Below are positions 49,801 through 58,613 of a DNA stretch of 64,000 bases, in pieces (the stretch's first letter is position 1; every line of letters begins with the position of its first letter). A model generated the notes under the pieces. The model did no database searches and was not told where the DNA came from. It worked only from the letters and a program-made list of their open reading frames with translations. The stretch is from positions 3,534,001 through 3,598,000 of the forward strand of contig CAVZZZ010000001.1 of the NCBI GenBank assembly GCA_963780045.1, written 5' to 3'. Made by a program: the position numbers and the translations under genes. The stretch is from JANXQG01 sp963780045. Lineage in GTDB: Bacteria; Planctomycetota; Planctomycetia; Pirellulales; Thermoguttaceae.

Positions 49801-50539
49801 GAGCCATTCGCCCGACGACGACTTGGCCTTCATCCGCCGGGTGGCGCCGATCTTGCTGCACCGGAACTATATCCGCGTCGATGACAAGCCGCTGCTGGCG
49901 GTCTACCGGCCGTCGCTCTTTCCGGATGCGAAGGCAACCGCGGACCGCTGGCGCGAGTTCTTTCGCATCGGCGGACACGGCCGGCTATTCCTGGCGGCAG
50001 TGCAATCGCACCACGATCCGGCGCCGCCCGAAGAATATGGATTTGACGCGGCCATTCAGTTTCCGCCGCACGCTAGAGCCAAGCCGTTGGAATCAGGAAC
50101 GTTGGCGGACAGCAATACTTTTGAAGGGACTGTTTACGACTACGTGGACACCAGGCAAAGCTTCGTCAATGGACTCGCGCGCGCGGGCAATTCACGCACC
50201 CTCTTTCCCTGCGTCATGCCGTCGTGGGACAACACGGCACGGCGGTTGGCTAAAGCGCACGTTTGGCTGAATGCAACTCCCCAGTCGTATTACGACTGGC
50301 TTTGCCTGGCGGTCGATTTCGCCAAGAAACGGCCCGCTTCGCAACGGCTCGTGTTCATCAACGCCTGGAACGAATGGGCCGAAGGGTGCCACTTGGAGCC
50401 GGACGAGAAGTTCGGCCACGCCTGGTTTAACGCGACGAGAATGGCGCTAGTGAGCAGGGTGCAGGGACCAGGGAGCAGAGAGCATGCCGCCGCTGACTCC
50501 CTGCTCCCCGCTCCCCGCTCCTCGCTCCGCGCTCCCCGT
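46874..50539 (+). CDS. Sulfotransferase - coiled coil - SKGD - WbsX (GH99-like) protein
   Basis: This very long protein (over 1200 residues after repair) starts MASSKSISLPSDETDAADSD. A sulfotransferase domain follows (P-loop CILGMHRSGTSLIARTLNLL; YVICLRNPLDVARSLQERDR). Then come a long coiled coil (about 47780-48400), the SKGD domain (VIVVSKGDEELLKLGGRRA) and three short repeats of the type FDAKWYLAQNPDVRAAGVEP. The WbsX or GH99-like domain comes last (IAFYLPQFHPIPENDAWWGA, CICWANENWTRRWDGQDK, LVFINAWNEWAEGCHLEPD). Breaks lie near 46985, 47255 and 49620. Three repeat hairpins occur inside it. The WbsX domain is either a glycosidase or a transferase of surface polysaccharide. The end is uncertain: it may be fused to the GT4 gene. 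Confidence 0.78.
48419..48476. repeat. In-gene hairpin repeat of the GGAGCAGGGAG family, copy 2
   Basis: The core GCAGGGAG CTA CTCCCTGC (48436-48454) is a perfect hairpin. It sits between the coiled coil and the SKGD domain and keeps the frame, encoding TEQGAGGRELLPASRSSVPA. Confidence 0.7.
48849..48924. repeat. In-gene purine/pyrimidine hairpin, copy 1
   Basis: A purine-only arm (GGAGAAGGGGAGAAAGGGAG) faces a pyrimidine-only arm of about 33 bases (CTCCCTTTCTCCCCTTCTCC). It is read in frame between the SKGD domain and the FDAKWYLAQNPD repeats. Confidence 0.8.
50452..50536. repeat. In-gene hairpin repeat of the GGAGCAGGGAG family, copy 3
   Basis: CAGGGAGCAG faces CTCCCTGCTCC at the junction of the WbsX domain and the GT4 domain. 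The frame changes in this repeat. It encodes the first 15 residues of the GT4 open frame. Confidence 0.7.
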
Positions 50540-51668
50540 CCTCTTCGTCTCGCACGACGCTTACGCCGGCGGCGCGCAGCACGCCCTCTTGACCCTGGCA
50601 ACGTGGCTCAAGGAAAGCAATTTGGTCGAACCGCGGTTCATTCTGGGCGGACCTGGCGGGCTCGTCGAGGAGTTTGCGGCGGTCGGGCCGGTGCTTCGCA
50701 TGGACGGATACAAGGACGGCGCGGCGGACGAGTCTGCGCGTGCGGCCAGAATTCTGCGGTCGTTTTGCGATCCAGGTGTGTCGGCCGTCTATCTCAATAC
50801 CGCCGTGGCCGGCCGCACGGCAGGTTTGACGAGCTGCCTCGGCGTGCCACAAGTGGCGCATATCCACGAGTTGGAAGAGAGCATTCGCCGCCTGGCGGGC
50901 GCAGAAGCGATGGGACTGCTCTTCAAGCACGTGCCGAACTTCATCGCCGCTTCCGGCCCGGTGGCAGAAAACCTGCACGTCAACCACTCGATTCCACGGG
51001 AACGAATCCGGGTGATCGAAGAATACATCAAATGCACCGGCTTGTCGGATGTCTCGCCCGAACAAAAGCGGCGTTGCAAAGCGGCGCTGAAGCTTTCGTC
51101 GCAAGGCAAGGTCGTGCTCGGCTGCGGCACCACCGATTGGCGCAAGGGTCCCGACCTGTTCGTCGAAATTGCCGAGCGGACGCTGCGGAATTATGCTCAG
51201 CCGGCGGTGTTCGTATGGGTCGGCGGCGAAACGAGCCGCGGCGAAATCGAGCAACTGAAGCGACTCGCGCGATCGAAGGGGCTGGCGCACCAGGTTAGAT
51301 TCGTCGGCACCGCGCCGACGCCGCTTCCGTACATGCTGGCTGCCGACGTGTTTCTGCTCTCCTCGCGCGAGGACCCGTTCCCCTTGGTTTGCCTGGAAGC
51401 GGCGGATTGCGGGCTGCCGGTGCTCTGCTTTGCCGACGCCGGAGGCATGCCGCTCTTCGTGCAGGAAGACGCCGGCGCAGTGGTGCCCTATCTCGACGTG
51501 GACGAGATGGCCAACCAGCTCCGCTCCTTTCTCGCGGACGAAGCCCGTGCGCGGGCCTGCGGCGAGCGCGGCCGGCAACGAGTCCGCCAGTCGTTCGACG
51601 TTTCCGTGAAGGGCCGGGCGATTTACGATGCGCTGCGGGCGATTTGCAGCAATAGCCAAAGCGACTGA
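50484..51668 (+). CDS. Family 4 glycosyltransferase (GT-B)
   Basis: This protein of about 390 residues has LFVSHDAYAGGAQHALLTLA at the N-terminus and a C-terminal GT-B domain. That domain contains GKVVLGCGTTDWRKGPDLFV, YMLAADVFLLSSREDPFPLV and CLEAADCGLPVLCFADAGGM. Family 4 enzymes transfer from nucleotide sugars with retention. The first residues (MPPLTPCSPLPAPRSALP) come from the repeat copy at 50452-50536, so either the true start is further on or the domain is fused to the WbsX protein upstream. Eight bases separate it from the next gene. Confidence 0.88.
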   Translation: MPPLTPCSPLPAPRSALPVLFVSHDAYAGGAQHALLTLATWLKESNLVEPRFILGGPGGLVEEFAAVGPVLRMDGYKDGAADESARAARILRSFCDPGVSAVYLNTAVAGRTAGLTSCLGVPQVAHIHELEESIRRLAGAEAMGLLFKHVPNFIAASGPVAENLHVNHSIPRERIRVIEEYIKCTGLSDVSPEQKRRCKAALKLSSQGKVVLGCGTTDWRKGPDLFVEIAERTLRNYAQPAVFVWVGGETSRGEIEQLKRLARSKGLAHQVRFVGTAPTPLPYMLAADVFLLSSREDPFPLVCLEAADCGLPVLCFADAGGMPLFVQEDAGAVVPYLDVDEMANQLRSFLADEARARACGERGRQRVRQSFDVSVKGRAIYDALRAICSNSQSD

Positions 51669-51676
51669 GGCCGATT

Positions 51677-52525
51677 ATGGAACTTCCCAAGGTATCGGTC
51701 ATCGTTCCGTCGTACAACCACGGTCGCTATTTGGCGCAGCGCATGGACTCGATCTTCGCGCAGACGTACCGTGACCTGGAAACGATCGTTCTGGACGACG
51801 CCTCGACTGACGACAGCCAATGGCGACTGCTCAAGTATTACGGCTGGCTGCGTGGCCGAGTGGTTGTCAATGCGGTCAACGGCGGCTCAGCGTTTCCGCA
51901 ATGGAACCGAGGCATTTCGCTTGCCAGGGGAGAATATGTCTGGATCGCCGAGTCCGACGACGCTGCCGATCCGCGTTTTCTGGAAACTTTGGTTCCGCTC
52001 TTGGACGAGAACCCGGCTGTCGGCCTTGCGTACTGCGCATCGAAGCTGATCGACGGCGAGGGCAGCCACGTTGGCGACAGCTTGGCGCATACTTACGACC
52101 TCGACCCGACGCGCTGGACCGCGGCGTATACCAACAACGGAGTCGACGAGATTCGCCGCTACCTGGTCCATAAAAATACCATTCCCAACGCCAGCGCCGT
52201 GCTCGTGCGGCGGTCGATACTACTTCGGACGCTGCCGATCGACGACTCGTTCAGGCTCTGTGGCGACTGGCTGCACTGGTGCAAGGTGCTGTTGCGTTCC
52301 GACGTGGCCTACGTTCCGGAAATGTTGAATTACTGGCGGCTGGAAACTTCCAATTCCCGTCCCTTGTCGCCAGGGCTTTTGGAGTGGCGCGAGGGGCAGC
52401 GCATCGTCAGGTATCTTGCCGAATCCCTCGGCTGCGGCGATAATGAGACGACTCAAATGCTGCTGACCTTCGCCGGCCGGTGCATTGACTGGTTCGCGGT
52501 GTCGACCGGCGCCGCAAAGTCCTAA
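51677..52525 (+). CDS. Family 2 glycosyltransferase
   Basis: This 282-residue GT-A enzyme starts MELPKVSVIVPSYNHGRYLA. It has ETIVLDDASTDDSQWRLLKY, YVWIAESDDAADPRFLETLV (the D-x-D region is SDD) and LCGDWLHWCKVLLR. Family 2 members transfer from nucleotide sugars with inversion. The gene is intact and shows no TM helix, so it is a peripheral cytoplasmic enzyme. It lies 8 bases after the GT4 gene and 14 bases before the lipoprotein gene, so the three are probably co-transcribed. Confidence 0.92.
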   Translation: MELPKVSVIVPSYNHGRYLAQRMDSIFAQTYRDLETIVLDDASTDDSQWRLLKYYGWLRGRVVVNAVNGGSAFPQWNRGISLARGEYVWIAESDDAADPRFLETLVPLLDENPAVGLAYCASKLIDGEGSHVGDSLAHTYDLDPTRWTAAYTNNGVDEIRRYLVHKNTIPNASAVLVRRSILLRTLPIDDSFRLCGDWLHWCKVLLRSDVAYVPEMLNYWRLETSNSRPLSPGLLEWREGQRIVRYLAESLGCGDNETTQMLLTFAGRCIDWFAVSTGAAKS

Positions 52526-52539
52526 AAGGAGAAGTTGGT

Positions 52540-53028
52540 ATGGAGGCTCTACGCGAAACAAAAGCGAGCATGACAGCCGTTGGCACGTCCCTCATTCGAT
52601 TTGTGATTGGCGCGGTGCTGGCGTTGCCGCTTGCCGGATGCAGCCAAAGTCCGGAAAAGCCGCCGACGTCCACGCAGCCCTCGCCCAACGCGCCGGCCGC
52701 TTATCGCGGCTCGTTGGACGGAATCAGCGGCGACTACATCATAGGCTGGGCGTGGGACCCCGACCACCCCAACGACGCGGTGATGGTCGCACTCTACGAC
52801 GGCGACTCTCTGCTGGGCACGGTGAAGGCGGAAACCGCCCGCAAGGACCTGGCCGACAGTCGCATCGGCACCGGCAAGTACGGCTTTGCGCTGACGATTC
52901 CCAAGGAACTTCGCGACGGCAAAGCGCATCAGCTCCATGCTCGGTTGAAAGGCACGAACACGGACCTGGTCGGCAGTCCAAGAAGCGTGACAGCCGAGAG
53001 TTTGGGCAGCGGGTCGGCGGGCAAGTAG
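52540..53028 (+). CDS. Lipoprotein with a GWAWDPD-type beta domain
   Basis: This 162-residue protein has a lipoprotein signal, with LALPLAGC as the lipobox (cleavage before C at residue 34 counting from 52540). The remaining part is a single beta-rich domain: IIGWAWDPDHPNDAVMVALY, then DSLLGTVKAETARKDL and GKYGFALTIPKELRDGK. This domain occurs in exported and carbohydrate-active proteins; its ligand is unknown. The start has AAGGAG 8 bases upstream, and MTAVGTSLIRFV at 52570 is a second possible start. It is co-directional with the sugar cluster. Confidence 0.75.
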   Translation: MEALRETKASMTAVGTSLIRFVIGAVLALPLAGCSQSPEKPPTSTQPSPNAPAAYRGSLDGISGDYIIGWAWDPDHPNDAVMVALYDGDSLLGTVKAETARKDLADSRIGTGKYGFALTIPKELRDGKAHQLHARLKGTNTDLVGSPRSVTAESLGSGSAGK

Positions 53029-53067
53029 CGCGAACAATGCGGCGGCAGGCCTCGCTTAGGTGAGCGA

Positions 53068-53785
53068 ATGGCGTTTCTTGAAAACCGCGGTTTTTGTCTG
53101 ACCTGCGACACGGAGGTGACGTTTTCCTCTGAACACGCTTGGCTTAGGGACCATTATCATTGTCCCGCCTGCGGCTCAATACCCCGCGAGCGTGCGCTCA
53201 TGTGGTGCCTGGAGCAGTTCTTTCCGAACTGGCGGGAACTCGCAATCCACGAGTCATCGCCCGTCGCGCGAGGAGCCAGTGCCAAACTCCAACGGCAAGC
53301 AAAACACTACCTGCCGACGCAGTATTACCCAGGTTTTCCTGCTGGACAAGTTCATCCTTCGGGGTTCCGCTGCGAGGACCTTCAGCGGCAGACGTTCCCC
53401 GACGCTGCTTTTGATTTGGTGGTGACCCAGGACGTGATGGAGCACGTCCTCGACCCCGGCCGCGTGTTCGCCGAGATCGCGCGTACCTTGCGATCGGGCG
53501 GAGCGCACGTTTTCACCGTGCCCTTGGTGAACAAAGGCAACCTCTCTCGGGTCCGCGCGGCGCGACGAAGCCGGGGCCTTGGTCCATCTCGCACTGGCCC
53601 AGTATCATGGCAATCCCGTCGATGAATTGGGCTCCCTGGTCACGACGGATTGGGGCTACGACATCGCCGACAACATTTTCAAACATAGCGGCCTTTTTAC
53701 AACTATTGTACATGTCGACGACTTGTCGAAAGGGATTCGCGCCGAGTATATTGAGGTGCTGATCAGTCGCAAATTGCTCACGTAG
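53068..53785 (+). CDS. SAM-dependent methyltransferase
   Basis: This protein of about 238 residues has a short N-terminal zinc-ribbon-like segment (CLTCDTEVTF, CPACGSIPRERALM). A class I methyltransferase core follows (FDLVVTQDVMEHVLDPGRVF, LRSGGAHVFTVPLV). A frame break near 53560 leads to LVHLALAQYHGNPVDELGSL and the C-terminus IRAEYIEVLISRKLLT. Methyl transfer to a sugar or lipid intermediate of the cluster is plausible but inferred. It is followed at 40 bases by a second methyltransferase gene. Confidence 0.82.
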
Positions 53786-53826
53786 GCGGCCGGCTAGATG
53801 CCGCAGTTCTTGCCAAAAATGTTCGC

Positions 53827-54606
53827 ATGGACTTCAGCCAATTGTGTCAGACGGCAGCCAAGCGTCACGGCGTTACGCCCGACGTTCATCCCGCCGATCA
53901 CATGTTCCGGTTCCTGGTGGAGAACCCCGTCTTCAACTCGCAGGGAGACGCCGTGAATTATTACTTTGATGACGGCGCGAGATCGTACCGCAAGCTGTTG
54001 GACATCCTGACGGATGTCTGCCATCTGCCGCGCGACCGGCCAATTAGGCTCCTGGAGTTCGCATCGGGATACGGTTGCGTTACCCGGCACGCACGGAGCC
54101 TGGCGCCGTGCCACACCGTGACCGCATGCGATATTCATCCCGAAGCGGTGCGGTTCATCCAGCAGAACCTGAATACTGAGGCGATCTTGTCCAACCGACT
54201 GCCCGAATCGTGCGACCTCGCCCCCGACTACGACGTGGTGTTTGCCCTCTCCTTTTTCTCGCACATGCCGAAGCAATCATTCGGCAGATGGCTCAATCGA
54301 CTGGCCAGGCTTCTGAACGCGACCAGATCCGTGCCCGGCTGGCTGATCTTCACGACCCACGGTCTTTTAAGCCGGAAGTATATGGGGAATTGTTCCCTGG
54401 ACGAAGAAGGCTTCTGGTTCCAATCGCAAAGCGAGCAAAGAGACATCGATGGCCAGGATTACGGATCGACTCTCACCCGGCCTGATTATGTGTTGAAGCA
54501 GGTGCTCGATGTTCCCGGCGCGTCGCTCGCGTGCTATCGCGATGGCTTTTGGTGGGACCACCAGGATCTCTGGGTGCTGCGAATCGAAGGATGCCGACCG
54601 CTTTAG
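53827..54606 (+). CDS. SAM-dependent methyltransferase
   Basis: This 259-residue class I methyltransferase contains the SAM-binding motif LLEFASGYGCVTRHARSLAP. VTACDIHPEAVRFIQQNLNT is the second motif, and DYDVVFALSFFSHMPKQSF matches the post-motif region. The start at 53827 is MDFSQLCQTAAKRHGVTPDV. Members methylate small molecules or sugars. It is intact, is preceded by another methyltransferase, and the next gene (GT-B-like) starts 63 bases downstream. No signal peptide is present. Confidence 0.87.
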   Translation: MDFSQLCQTAAKRHGVTPDVHPADHMFRFLVENPVFNSQGDAVNYYFDDGARSYRKLLDILTDVCHLPRDRPIRLLEFASGYGCVTRHARSLAPCHTVTACDIHPEAVRFIQQNLNTEAILSNRLPESCDLAPDYDVVFALSFFSHMPKQSFGRWLNRLARLLNATRSVPGWLIFTTHGLLSRKYMGNCSLDEEGFWFQSQSEQRDIDGQDYGSTLTRPDYVLKQVLDVPGASLACYRDGFWWDHQDLWVLRIEGCRPL

Positions 54607-54668
54607 GACTGAGTATGTAGCCCCAGTTCGGTGGCGCGCTGCCGGACCACCGGGCGCTGAAATATTCG

Positions 54669-55844
54669 ATGGCCACTTCCGCCAGACCGCAGATTGTTCT
54701 CGCCGGCTCGCTAGCCCGGCGGCCGGGCAGGGGCGGGCACGCCTGGGTTTTTCTGCAATACCTGCTTGGCTTTCGCCGCCTCGGTTGGGACGTGCTATTT
54801 CTCGACGAGATTCAGCCCGATATGTGCCGCGATGAGTCGGGCCGGCCGTGCGGTTTTCAGAAGTCCGTCAAAGTCCGCGCGTTCACGGCGCTGATGAGCA
54901 ATTTCGGCCTGGAAGGGTGCTACTCGCTGAGCTATGACCATCGCGCGGAGGTTGCCGGCCTGCCGCGGCGCGACGTGCTCGACCGCCTGCGCCGCTCGAC
55001 CCTGCTGATCAACGTCATGGGCTACCTCTCGGATGCCGGACTGCTTGCCGCCGCGCCGCGCCGCGTCTTTTTGGACATCGACCCCGGCTTCGGACAAATG
55101 TGGCGTGCGCTCGGCCTGGCCGACATCTTCGTGGGACATGACGATTTCGTCACCATCGGCGAGAACATCGGCTCGCCCGGCTGTGAAGTGCCGACATGCG
55201 GCATTGAGTGGATCACGACGCCGCAGCCCGTCGTGTTGGAACAGTGGCCCACTGCACCGGACCGCACCGGGAACTACACCAGCGTTGCAAGTTGGCGCGG
55301 CGCATTCGGCCCGATCGACTACCAGGGCAAGCGCTACGGCCTGCGGGTCCACGAGTTCCGCAAGTTCGTCGCCCTGCCGCGACGGACGGGTTTGCCGTTT
55401 CACGTTGCGCTGGACATCGACCCGACGGAAACCGCCGATCTGGCGCTGTTGGCCGAAAACGGCTGGCAACTGGACGATCCCCGTCAGGCTGCCGGCGATG
55501 CCGCCGTCTATCGCCGCTACATCCAGAACTCGCGGGCGGAATTCATGGTGGCCAAGAACCTCTACGTCCAAACCCGCGGCGGCTGGTTCAGCGACCGCAG
55601 CATCTGTTATCTGGCCAGCGGCAAGCCGGTGACCGCGCAGGATACCGGGTTGAAACATCGTTATCCTGGCGGATGCGGGCTGCTGCTCTTTTCCACGCTC
55701 GAAGAGGCGGCGGCCGCGGTCGACGAGATCGAGTCCGATTACCCGCGGCACGCCCGCGCGGCGCGATCGATTGCCGAGGAGCATTTCGATTCCGATCGTG
55801 TGCTAACGCGGCTCCTCGCCAAGCTGGGGATCGCATCACCATGA
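54669..55844 (+). CDS. GT-B-like glycosyltransferase, paralogue 2
   Basis: This intact 391-residue protein is the paralogue of the gene at 44311. It opens QIVLAGSLARRPGRGGHAWV, then YLLGFRRLGWDVLFLDEIQP. The nucleotide-sugar domain carries AEFMVAKNLYVQTRGGWFSD and YLASGKPVTAQDTGLKH. This is the best preserved member of the three and can be used as a guide for repairing the others. Its stop overlaps the next start by 4 bases (ATGA), so the two are translated together. Donor and acceptor are not known. Confidence 0.85.
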   Translation: MATSARPQIVLAGSLARRPGRGGHAWVFLQYLLGFRRLGWDVLFLDEIQPDMCRDESGRPCGFQKSVKVRAFTALMSNFGLEGCYSLSYDHRAEVAGLPRRDVLDRLRRSTLLINVMGYLSDAGLLAAAPRRVFLDIDPGFGQMWRALGLADIFVGHDDFVTIGENIGSPGCEVPTCGIEWITTPQPVVLEQWPTAPDRTGNYTSVASWRGAFGPIDYQGKRYGLRVHEFRKFVALPRRTGLPFHVALDIDPTETADLALLAENGWQLDDPRQAAGDAAVYRRYIQNSRAEFMVAKNLYVQTRGGWFSDRSICYLASGKPVTAQDTGLKHRYPGGCGLLLFSTLEEAAAAVDEIESDYPRHARAARSIAEEHFDSDRVLTRLLAKLGIASP

Positions 55845-57126
55845 AAACGCTCGTTGTCGCCGCCGCGCTTGCCAACCGGCCATATAACGCCGGCGGGGCG
55901 TGGGTCCGCATGAGCTGGCTGCTAGGCCTGAAGAAGCTGGGCTTCGAGGTCTTTTTCATCGAGCAGATTTCCCCGCAGACGTGCGTCGATGCCCGCGGCG
56001 CGGCGGCCGGCTTCCACGAGTGCGTCAATCGAGAATACTTCCGGCAAGTCGTCGCGTCGTTCGGACTGGCGGAGCGCGCCGCCTTGATCTATGGAAATTG
56101 CCAGGAAATCGACGGTGGGACGTTTCCTGATCTCTTGGCCGTCTGCCGCTCGGCCGCAGCCCTAATTAATATCAGCGGCCACCTTTCGTTCCTGCCGCTC
56201 ATGGACGCCTTTGTGCGCAAGGTCTACATCGACATCGACCCCGGCTTCACGCAGTTCTGGCACGCGCAAGGGAACCCCGGCGCGCGGTTGGCCGGCCACA
56301 CCGATTACTTCACGATCGGCGAGAACATTGGTCGGCCTGAGTGCCCGATTCCGACAAGCGGCATTCCCTGGCGGATCGTGCGGCAGCCGGTGGTGCTGGA
56401 ACACTGGCGGGAGCAAGAGAACGAGAGGGGGAGAAAAGGAGAAGGGGAGAAGGGGAGAAGCCGCTCCTCTCCTTTTCTCCCTTTTTCCCCTTCTCCCCTT
56501 CTTCTTACCCGGCAGCCCTTCACTACTGTCGCAACCTGGCGGGGGCCGTTTGGCCCGATCAATTTCGGCGGACAAACGTTGGGACTGAAGGTCCACGAAT
56601 TTCGCAAATTCGTTACACTGCCCGCTCTCACCGGCGACGATTTCGAGATCGCCTTGGCCATCGACCCCGGCGACTTTAGGGACCGCGCACTGCTTGTCGA
56701 AAACGGCTGGCGACTTGCGGACCCTGCGGCGGTCGCGGGCTCGCCCGCGGAATTCCGTGATTACGTCATGCGGTCGGCGGCCGAGTTCTCTGTCGCGCAG
56801 GGCGTTTATGTCGATACTCGCAGCGGCTGGATCAGCGACCGCACAATCCGCTATCTGGCCGCGGGCAAACCGGCCCTGGTGCAGGATACGGCGCCGGCGA
56901 CAATCTGCCGGTCGGCGAGGGGCTGCTTGTCTTTTCCACGCTCGATGAGGCCGTGACCGCCGTCCGCGAGATCCGCCGCGATTACGAGCGCCATTGCGCC
57001 GCGGCGCGAAGGCTGGCCGAAACGCATTTTGATTCCGAAGTCGTCTTGGGCAAGCTGACGGAAGATCTGGCGATCGCTACCGCAATAACGCCAGCACGGC
57101 GTAGGCCGTGGCCGCGTCGGACATGA
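55841..57126 (+). CDS. GT-B-like glycosyltransferase, paralogue 3
   Basis: This protein of about 428 residues opens MKTLVVAAALANRPYNAGGA. It shares VYIDIDPGFTQFWHAQGNPG and TIGENIGRPECPIPTSGIPW with paralogue 2, and carries EFSVAQGVYVDTRSGWISD. A frame break near 56890 leads to GDNLPVGEGLLVFSTLDEAV and then to a stop at 57124-57126. Residues 190-225 come from a purine/pyrimidine hairpin inserted in frame (56424-56505). The last 50 bases overlap the 3' end of the minus-strand cyclase-fold gene. Confidence 0.8.
56424..56505. repeat. In-gene purine/pyrimidine hairpin, copy 2
   Basis: The purine arm GGAGAAAAGGAGAAGGGGAG faces the pyrimidine arm (CTCCTCTCCTTTTCTCCC). It is inserted in frame between two conserved parts of paralogue 3, at a place where paralogue 2 has only a short loop. 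Confidence 0.8.
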
Positions 57127-58240
57127 ATTTGCCGACATTCGTTTCCGGATCGCGCTGTTTGTTCGGCGAGTCTGCCCTCCATTCGCCGCCGGGCCGCTGG
57201 CGGTCGCGGAGCCAGGCGAGACCTCTTGCGAGCCGCGGATCGTCCGACGGCCCGCACGATTGTATCGCGGCGAGCACAACGGCCGTGGCGTAGGCGTCGG
57301 ATGAACTGGACTGCGCGGGCCTGCCGCGGCGATCGATTTCCAGCCCGGCAAGACTCCACCCTCCGTCCTTCTCGTGCGCGGAGAGCACCTGTTCGATCAG
57401 GTCCTTCCGTTGGCCGGGCGTCAGCAAGTTGTCCAGCCTGGCGGACGCGGCCAAGGCCCAAACCTTGTTGTGCCTCGACTGGCGAGGGAGATTGCGCCGC
57501 AAATAGGCGCACAGTAACGCGGCGCCTGGCGGTTCAATGGATTTCGAATCGCGCGCGGCCATGCCAGACGCTACGGCGGCGAGGCAGGCGCCGTAGAAGC
57601 GCGACGACTTCGACTCCCACGGTTCGTTGCCGAAGTCGATCCAATCCCACGATCCCTTCTCGCTGCCGGAAGGCTCTTGCTCCCGCCACATGATCGCCAG
57701 GGCGTTATTCAAGATCGCGCGGGGGACCGGCATGAAAAGGGCTGCATCTCGCTCCCTCGAGGAGTTCCAGCGATGACGCCCGGCGGAGGCGAGGATGAGG
57801 CAGTTCACGACGGCCTCCGTTCCCCGCGACTCCTTTTTCTTCGTCTCGTTGAAGTCGTAAAGGAGTTGGAATTCGCTAGTGTCGAGCTTGTCCCAGTTTT
57901 CAACCCGCAGCACGGTCTGATCAATGAGCTTCCGCTCCCATCGCGAAGGGACCATGGCGTAGGTGTTTTCCCGCAGCAGCGGCCGCGCCATGGCATACGG
58001 CACGACGGTGTGACAACAGACGCAAGACGTGCGCGTGGCGCCCTGGCCGCGATACGCGGTCGAGTACGCAAACCAGGTCTCGGTGCGGCCGTCGAGATAC
58101 TTTGCCGCCCCCGCACGATTGAATTTCGGTTCTTCGCCGTGCAGGGCCAAGGCGGGAAGGAGCAGGCATAACCACGCTGGAGCGAAGCGGAAGAGCATAA
58201 TCAATATTCCCCACGGCAGGACGCGTGCCACCGCGATCAT
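57077..58240 (-). CDS. Exported cyclase-fold protein with a haem-c motif
   Basis: This protein of about 387 residues has an N-terminal signal (VLPWGILIMLFRFAPAWLCL, cut near HGEEP). It carries a c-type haem motif (SCVCCHTVVPYAM) near residue 80, then a prenyltransferase/squalene-cyclase-type region (KDGGWSLAGLEIDRRGRPA, GGEWRADSPNKQRDPETNVG) as in the protein at 40805. It therefore looks like a periplasmic alpha-alpha toroid with a covalent haem. No DxDD cyclase motif is seen. Start 58240 is a choice; 58198 (MLFRFAP) also gives a signal peptide. The 3' end overlaps the glycosyltransferase gene by 50 bases. Confidence 0.78.
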   Translation of the reverse strand: MIAVARVLPWGILIMLFRFAPAWLCLLLPALALHGEEPKFNRAGAAKYLDGRTETWFAYSTAYRGQGATRTSCVCCHTVVPYAMARPLLRENTYAMVPSRWERKLIDQTVLRVENWDKLDTSEFQLLYDFNETKKKESRGTEAVVNCLILASAGRHRWNSSRERDAALFMPVPRAILNNALAIMWREQEPSGSEKGSWDWIDFGNEPWESKSSRFYGACLAAVASGMAARDSKSIEPPGAALLCAYLRRNLPRQSRHNKVWALAASARLDNLLTPGQRKDLIEQVLSAHEKDGGWSLAGLEIDRRGRPAQSSSSDAYATAVVLAAIQSCGPSDDPRLARGLAWLRDRQRPGGEWRADSPNKQRDPETNVGKFMSDAATAYAVLALLR

Positions 58241-58284
58241 TATAGCCCGCAGTTCGCGAGGCAACCACAATGCGTTGACAGAAA

Positions 58285-58577
58285 TCAGAATTCGCTGGGC
58301 GGTCCGCCGCGGCGGCGGGAGAACATGCCGAGAATTGCCACGAAGACGCGGCCCCAAAAACCGACCATACGATCGGAAACGTCTGGTCGCCGATCTTGAT
58401 CGCCAGGATTTCCGGCAAGTTCAACGCGCGGGCGAGCCACGTGCCCAGCAAGGCCCCGATCAGCCCCAGCGCGGCGGAGACCAGGCAACCGCCGTGCGAG
58501 TAGCCCACGATTGCCTGGGCCAAGCCGCCGCATAGCGCGGCGATGACCAGCAAGACGATGAATTGCAAAAGATTCAT
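58285..58577 (-). CDS. GlsB/YeaQ/YmgE family membrane protein
   Basis: This protein of about 97 residues starts MNLLQFIVLLVIAALCGGLA. It has three hydrophobic segments with GGLAQAIVGYSHGGCLVSAA and LGLIGALLGTWLARAL, the pattern of the GlsB/YeaQ family of small envelope proteins linked to stress. A frame break near 58350 is followed by VFVAILGMFSRRRGGPPSEF and a stop at 58285-58287. The function of the family is not known in detail. It is one gene of a minus-strand group with the sigma-54 activator upstream and the cyclase-fold gene downstream. Confidence 0.8.
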
Positions 58578-58613
58578 GGCTCAAATTCTTTGTCACCCAC
58601 GCCACGCTCGGCG

